From an uncultured Lachnospiraceae bacterium (GTDB lineage: Bacteria; Bacillota; Clostridia; Lachnospirales; Lachnospiraceae), in assembly GCA_910586125.1 (NCBI GenBank), contig CAJUHP010000001.1, positions 1 to 64,000 on the forward strand: DNA of 64,000 bases, given 5' to 3'. The translations under genes and the position numbers were made by a program. Below the pieces are notes generated by a model. The model saw nothing but the letters and a program-made list of their open reading frames with translations. It was not told the DNA's origin and did not search any database. Shown here piece by piece: positions 60,162 through 64,000 of this stretch (its first letter is position 1; each line of letters begins with the position of its first letter).

Positions 60162-60890
60162 TCACACCCCGGCCTTCGCGCAGATATCCTGCAGACAGCA
60201 CCGACTGCAGTACGGCTTTGTGCGCGCCGTGCAGACCTCTCTTCCGTGCTCCACCAGGCGATGGCAAAAACTGTTGCCTTCCTCCGGAGGAATCAGCTTC
60301 CACAGCGCCATCTCCACTTTTTTCGGTTCCCGGATCTCCTCCACCAGCCCCATACGATTCACCAGACGGATACAGTGTGTATCGGTGACAATGGCCGGCT
60401 TGCCGAACACGTCGCCCATAATCAGGTTCGCGCTCTTTCGCCCCACGCCGGGCAGCGACAAAAGCGCGTTAAAGTCGTCCGGCACCTGGCCGTGAAACTG
60501 TTCCTTCAGCATCTTCATGCAGGCGCTGATATCTCTGGCCTTGCTGTGTCCCAGGCCGCAGGGCCTGACAATCGCTTCGATTTCTTCCACCGGAGCCAGC
60601 GCCAGGGCGTCGAGATCCGGAAATTTCGCGTACAGATCCTGGACCACCACATTCACCCTCGCATCGGTACACTGAGCCGCCAGGCGAACTGACACCAGCA
60701 GTTTCCACGCCTGATTATAATCGAGGGAACAGGCCGCGTCAGGATATTCCGCCTTCAGACGCTCGATAATCTGCAAAGCCAGCGCGCGCTTTCTCTCGGT
60801 TTCCCGCTTATTTCTGGCCGCCGCCCGCTTTTTCGCCGCGGCTTCCCTGTCCGCCTCCGTTTTTTGTGCTGTCTTTTTTTCTTTTGTCAT
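60162..60890 (-). CDS. nth: Endonuclease III
   Basis: A 242-residue DNA glycosylase/AP lyase for oxidised pyrimidines. The HhH motif with catalytic Lys lies in LPGVGRKSANLI, the catalytic Asp in VTDTHCIRL, and the Fe-S cysteines at the C-terminus (CTARTKPYCSRCCLQDIC). A basic, Ala/Arg-rich ~35-residue N-terminal tail is extra. The ATG at 60890 has GAGG 9 nt upstream; an ATG at 60908 overlaps the previous gene. Confidence 0.94.
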   Translation of the reverse strand: MTKEKKTAQKTEADREAAAKKRAAARNKRETERKRALALQIIERLKAEYPDAACSLDYNQAWKLLVSVRLAAQCTDARVNVVVQDLYAKFPDLDALALAPVEEIEAIVRPCGLGHSKARDISACMKMLKEQFHGQVPDDFNALLSLPGVGRKSANLIMGDVFGKPAIVTDTHCIRLVNRMGLVEEIREPKKVEMALWKLIPPEEGNSFCHRLVEHGREVCTARTKPYCSRCCLQDICAKAGV

Positions 60891-60894
60891 ACCT

Positions 60895-61470
60895 CTATTC
60901 CTCGTCATTCCGGCCGAAGATCGGAACCGGCGGCTCTTCTTGGGGGGAGGGCAGAAGCCGGTCCAAACCCAGAGCTACAAAAACGCCGATTCCGGTGTCA
61001 ATCATCCGGTTAATCGTATATTCGATATAAGTCGCCTCCGGCACAGTCAAAATCACCACATAAAATACCACCGCGCCGGGCTGAATCCCGCCGATCGCGC
61101 CCAGAAGCTCTCCGATATACAAAAGGACAAAAAGCCCGATGGACAGATAGATCCAGGACGGAATTCCCCACAGCTCATAGTGGTACATCGGATAAAAAAG
61201 CAGAGCGATCACACCGCCCATGATCGTGCCGATAAAACGGTTTCCTCCGCTCTTGGAACCGCCCACCAGCACATTCCCCATACCGAACACGGCGCCGATG
61301 CAGGCAAAGCAGGGATTGCGGCCCTGCGTCGAATAGGCCAGAGCGATCAGAGCCGCGGCCAGCAGCGTCTTGATCATACGCCAGCCGATTTTCGGCGGAC
61401 GCCAGGTTTCCCGCGTCTCTTCCCTTTTTTCTTTTTTTTTCTCTTTTGGAATGTCCTTCCTTGTCTTCAT
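60895..61470 (-). CDS. Aromatic acid exporter/FUSC-family membrane protein
   Basis: A 191-residue membrane protein of the ArAE_1/FUSC type: basic Lys/Glu-rich N-terminus (residues 1-30), then four to five TM helices with QGRNPCFACIGAVFGMGNVL and IGTIMGGVIALLF. FUSC proteins are pumps or pump-like membrane parts; the substrate is unknown. GAGG lies 7 nt before the ATG at 61470; a frame to 61512 is less likely. It ends 4 bp before nth. Confidence 0.8.
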   Translation of the reverse strand: MKTRKDIPKEKKKEKREETRETWRPPKIGWRMIKTLLAAALIALAYSTQGRNPCFACIGAVFGMGNVLVGGSKSGGNRFIGTIMGGVIALLFYPMYHYELWGIPSWIYLSIGLFVLLYIGELLGAIGGIQPGAVVFYVVILTVPEATYIEYTINRMIDTGIGVFVALGLDRLLPSPQEEPPVPIFGRNDEE

Positions 61471-61603
61471 AGCGGTTCCTCTATCCTCAGAAGCTCTGTA
61501 CCTTGTCCGCACGCCAGAAGCCCGGGCCGTTTGCTTTTTGTCGGTTCATCAAAGTATCACAGCCGCCGGCGAAGCGATTGTAAAATGACGGGCGCGGCCT
61601 TGT

Positions 61604-62791
61604 TCAGCCGTTTTTTAGTCCGTCATCCAAAAGAAACTCTGCCAGCACGGTATTGCTCACATCGAGTCCCCATTCGCTCAGCCGCCAGCCCTCGCCGGTC
61701 CAGAGCATCAGTCCCTGCTCGGTAAACCGTTCCAGAACGGTACCGTAAATCTCCTCGACGCCCTGTCCAAAAGCTCTCCTAAAATCTTCCTTCCGGATTC
61801 CCCTGGTCAGCCGCAGGCCCAGAAACATGAACTCCTCCATGGCGTCCTGCCGCGTCAGAAATTCTGTATTCTCCCGGATTCGCTCAGGCATGTCCTCAGT
61901 CTTTGCCGCCGCCAGATAGCGCGTCATCTCTCTTGTATTGGAAAAACGCTGTTCCCCATAAAAAGAAGAAGCTCCCAGACCCAGACCCAGATAGGGAATC
62001 CGCGTCCAGTATCCTATATTGTGAGTACACTCCGCGTTTGGCCGGGCATAATTGCTGATTTCATACCGTTCATAGCCGGCCGCCTCCAGCAAGGTTTTGG
62101 TCCGGTGATACATCTCCCGATCCTCCTCCTCCGACGGCAGCAGCCAGGGACGGCTGCCGTAAAGCTCCCAGAAGGGCGTTCCTTCCTCGACGATCAGACT
62201 GTATGCTGAGATGTGTTCGGGTCCAAGCGCCGCCGTCTGTCTCAGCGTCTCTTCCCAGGAAAGCGCCGTCTGTCCCGGAAGGGCGGACATCAGATCCACA
62301 TTGATATTGGAAAATCCAGCTTCCCTGGCCCAGTAATAATTGGATAAAAACTCCTCCCTGGTGTGGATTCTTCCAATCCTTTCCAACTCCGTGTTGTCCA
62401 TAGACTGCAGACCCATGCTCAGACGGTTGATTCCGGCTCCCCGGTAACGCCGCAGTTTCTGCGCGGAAAGCGTTCCCGGATTTGCCTCCAGCGTGATTTC
62501 GGCCCCTTCTTCCAGCGAAAAAGCCGCGCGGATCTCAGCCAGCAGCGCCTCGATCCATCCCGGTTCCACCAGGGACGGGGTACCGCCTCCGATAAAAACC
62601 GACGTCACACGCGAACCGGCCGGTTCTTTTGCGTACTGCGGCGGCGGTTCGCTCTTCTGCCCCACCTGTCTCACCTCTTGAAACAGAGCTTCCATATATT
62701 GTCTCTGCGTCTCCTTATCGGCCGGGCCGGACAGAAAATCACAGTAGCCGCATTTGCGCGCGCAAAACGGAATATGCAGATACAGTTCCAT
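61604..62791 (-). CDS. hemW: HemW-type radical SAM heme chaperone
   Basis: A 395-residue radical SAM protein starting MELYLHIPFCARKCGYCDF with the CxxxCxxC cluster site. The HemW features IGGGTPSLVEP, EANPGT, SMGLQSMDN and the C-terminal HemN_C domain are present. It was long called coproporphyrinogen III oxidase-like; HemW is now known to carry heme rather than to oxidise coproporphyrinogen. It lies 8 bp after lepA, a frequent pairing in Clostridia. Confidence 0.92.
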   Translation of the reverse strand: MELYLHIPFCARKCGYCDFLSGPADKETQRQYMEALFQEVRQVGQKSEPPPQYAKEPAGSRVTSVFIGGGTPSLVEPGWIEALLAEIRAAFSLEEGAEITLEANPGTLSAQKLRRYRGAGINRLSMGLQSMDNTELERIGRIHTREEFLSNYYWAREAGFSNINVDLMSALPGQTALSWEETLRQTAALGPEHISAYSLIVEEGTPFWELYGSRPWLLPSEEEDREMYHRTKTLLEAAGYERYEISNYARPNAECTHNIGYWTRIPYLGLGLGASSFYGEQRFSNTREMTRYLAAAKTEDMPERIRENTEFLTRQDAMEEFMFLGLRLTRGIRKEDFRRAFGQGVEEIYGTVLERFTEQGLMLWTGEGWRLSEWGLDVSNTVLAEFLLDDGLKNG

Positions 62792-62799
62792 CTCTTCGC

Positions 62800-64000
62800 C
62801 TAATTATCGTCCAGCTTTAACACGCTCATAAAGGCTTTCTGCGGAATCTCCACACTGCCGATCTGACGCATCCGCTTCTTGCCCTCCTTCTGCTTCTCCA
62901 GCAGCTTTTTCTTTCGCGTGATATCGCCGCCGTAGCACTTGGCCAGCACATCCTTGCGCATGGCCTTGACCGTCTCTCTGGCAATGATCTTGCTGCCGAT
63001 GGCCGCCTGGATCGGAACCTCAAACAGATGGCGGGGGATCTCTTCCTTCAGCTTTTCGCACATGCGGCGGCCCCGCTCGTAGGCCGTGGCTTCGTGGACG
63101 ATGAAGGACAGCGCGTCCACCTCCTCTTTATTGATCAAAATATCCAGCTTCACCAGCTTGGACGTTTCATACCCCTTGATCTCATAGTCAAAAGAAGCGT
63201 AACCGCGGGAGCGGGATTTGAGCGCGTCGAAAAAGTCATAGATAATCTCGTTTAACGGCAGCTCATAGCGCAGCAGCGCGCGGGTCTCTTCCATGTATTC
63301 CATCCCCAGATAAGTCCCGCGCCGCTCCTGGCACAGATCCATGATGGCTCCGATAAATTCCGTCGTTACCATGATCTCGGCGGACACCATCGGTTCTTCC
63401 ATAAACTCGATTTCAGCCGGGTCCGGCAGATTGGTGGGATTGGTCAGGTCTATGACTTCCCCGTTGGTCTTATGAACTTTATAGATAACGGAGGGGGCCG
63501 TCGTCACCAGATCCAGGTTGTACTCTCTCTCCAGTCTCTCCTGAATGATTTCCAGATGCAGAAGCCCCAAAAAACCGCAGCGGAACCCAAATCCCAGCGC
63601 CACGGAGGTTTCCGGCTCAAAACTCAGAGAGGCGTCATTTAACTGCAGCTTCTCCAATGCGTCCCTCAGATCGTTGTACCGGGCGCCGTCGGCCGGATAC
63701 AGTCCGCAGTATACCATGGAAGTGACTTTTTTATACCCCGGCAGCGCTTTTTCGCAGGGCTTGTCCGCTGTGGTGATCGTATCTCCGACGCGGGTATCCC
63801 GGACGTTTTTAATGCTGGCTGTCAGATACCCCACCATGCCGGCCGACAGCTCGCCGCAGGGGATAAACTGGCCGGCGCCGAAATAGCCGACCTCCACCAC
63901 GTCGAACTCCGCTCCGGTCGCCATCATGCGAATCCGCATCCCCTTGCGAAGCGTGCCCTCCTTGACGCGGAAAAAGACGATCACGCCCTTATAAGAATCA
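62800..64000 (-). CDS. lepA: Elongation factor 4 (LepA), C-terminal part, cut by window edge
   Basis: The last ~400 residues of LepA; the protein is normally about 600, so the GTPase domain lies past position 64000. The visible part starts DSYKGVIVFFRV (domain 2) and contains ADGARYNDLRDALEKLQLNDA, FRCGFLGLLHLEI and the unique C-terminal domain with RKKKLLEKQKEGKKRMRQIG. LepA acts on the ribosome in translation and ribosome maturation. Confidence 0.96.
   Translation of the reverse strand, partial: DSYKGVIVFFRVKEGTLRKGMRIRMMATGAEFDVVEVGYFGAGQFIPCGELSAGMVGYLTASIKNVRDTRVGDTITTADKPCEKALPGYKKVTSMVYCGLYPADGARYNDLRDALEKLQLNDASLSFEPETSVALGFGFRCGFLGLLHLEIIQERLEREYNLDLVTTAPSVIYKVHKTNGEVIDLTNPTNLPDPAEIEFMEEPMVSAEIMVTTEFIGAIMDLCQERRGTYLGMEYMEETRALLRYELPLNEIIYDFFDALKSRSRGYASFDYEIKGYETSKLVKLDILINKEEVDALSFIVHEATAYERGRRMCEKLKEEIPRHLFEVPIQAAIGSKIIARETVKAMRKDVLAKCYGGDITRKKKLLEKQKEGKKRMRQIGSVEIPQKAFMSVLKLDDN

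Noticed and set aside
1..64000. CRISPR arrays, tRNA or rRNA genes, prophage modules
   Set aside because: No regularly spaced repeats with spacers, no cloverleaf-like genes and no phage structural genes were seen on either strand.

Overview
The window looks like a chromosomal segment of an anaerobic Clostridia bacterium, most probably Lachnospiraceae. This is inferred from gene content: a cytosolic [FeFe] hydrogenase with a diaphorase-like partner, the SCIFF peptide with its radical SAM maturase, Rex, PRD/PTS sugar control, and Clostridia-style Shine-Dalgarno sites and promoters. Coding DNA is mostly GC-rich. Two stretches are clearly more AT-rich, positions 1-1070 and about 55.0-57.9 kb, and may be acquired DNA. 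Most genes are on the minus strand. No tRNA, rRNA, CRISPR array or complete insertion sequence was seen.

Layout. 1-3.9 kb: an unrecognised small protein, a Wzz-like chain-length protein with a degenerate BY-kinase-like tail, and a tyrosine recombinase. 4.0-7.5 kb: [FeFe] hydrogenase operon. 7.7-9.5 kb: PspA/YdjI-like envelope-stress pair. 9.5-13.0 kb: RsuA and an MBOAT/DHHW pair for O-acylation of a surface polymer. 13.1-15.8 kb: DNA repair genes (nfo, ogt) and an amidohydrolase. 16.0-16.9 kb: a heptad-repeat coiled-coil protein and a small membrane protein. 17.0-25.0 kb: a five-gene oligopeptide ABC transporter whose OppC carries a complete RCC1-like seven-repeat domain in its first outside loop and whose OppF carries a helical insert. 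25.3-27.0 kb: the SCIFF locus. 27.0-31.4 kb: housekeeping genes (yebC, CorC-like, mazF-like, acpS, rex, asparaginase), then a divergent ABC-F gene to 33.5 kb. 33.6-42.5 kb: a cellobiose-type PTS (EIIA, EIIB, EIIC, two 6-phospho-beta-glucosidases) with a DUF3284 gene and a LevR-like regulator. 42.5-48.9 kb: an FtsX-type ABC system, its two-component system, a GIY-YIG protein and a truncated MreB-like protein. 49.0-55.0 kb: an ABC exporter, a second FtsX-type ABC system and a secreted cysteine-rich protein. 55.6-57.5 kb: a large regulator with two HTH domains. 57.8-60.1 kb: a cation exporter behind a likely NiCo riboswitch, and a PadR/DUF2812 pair behind a double-palindrome operator. 60.1-64.0 kb: a MITE-like hairpin, nth, an aromatic acid exporter-like protein, hemW and the 3' part of lepA.

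The strongest unusual object is the Opp operon at 17.0-25.0 kb. A beta-propeller domain placed outside the membrane inside a permease, paired with an extra helical domain in one ATPase, suggests a peptide transporter with an added sensing, docking or gating module. Next in interest are the truncated MreB-like gene in an operon with a two-component system, a probably leaderless DUF3284 gene, a LevR-like regulator that has lost the sigma-54 activation motifs, and the NiCo riboswitch with a visible antiterminator/terminator switch.
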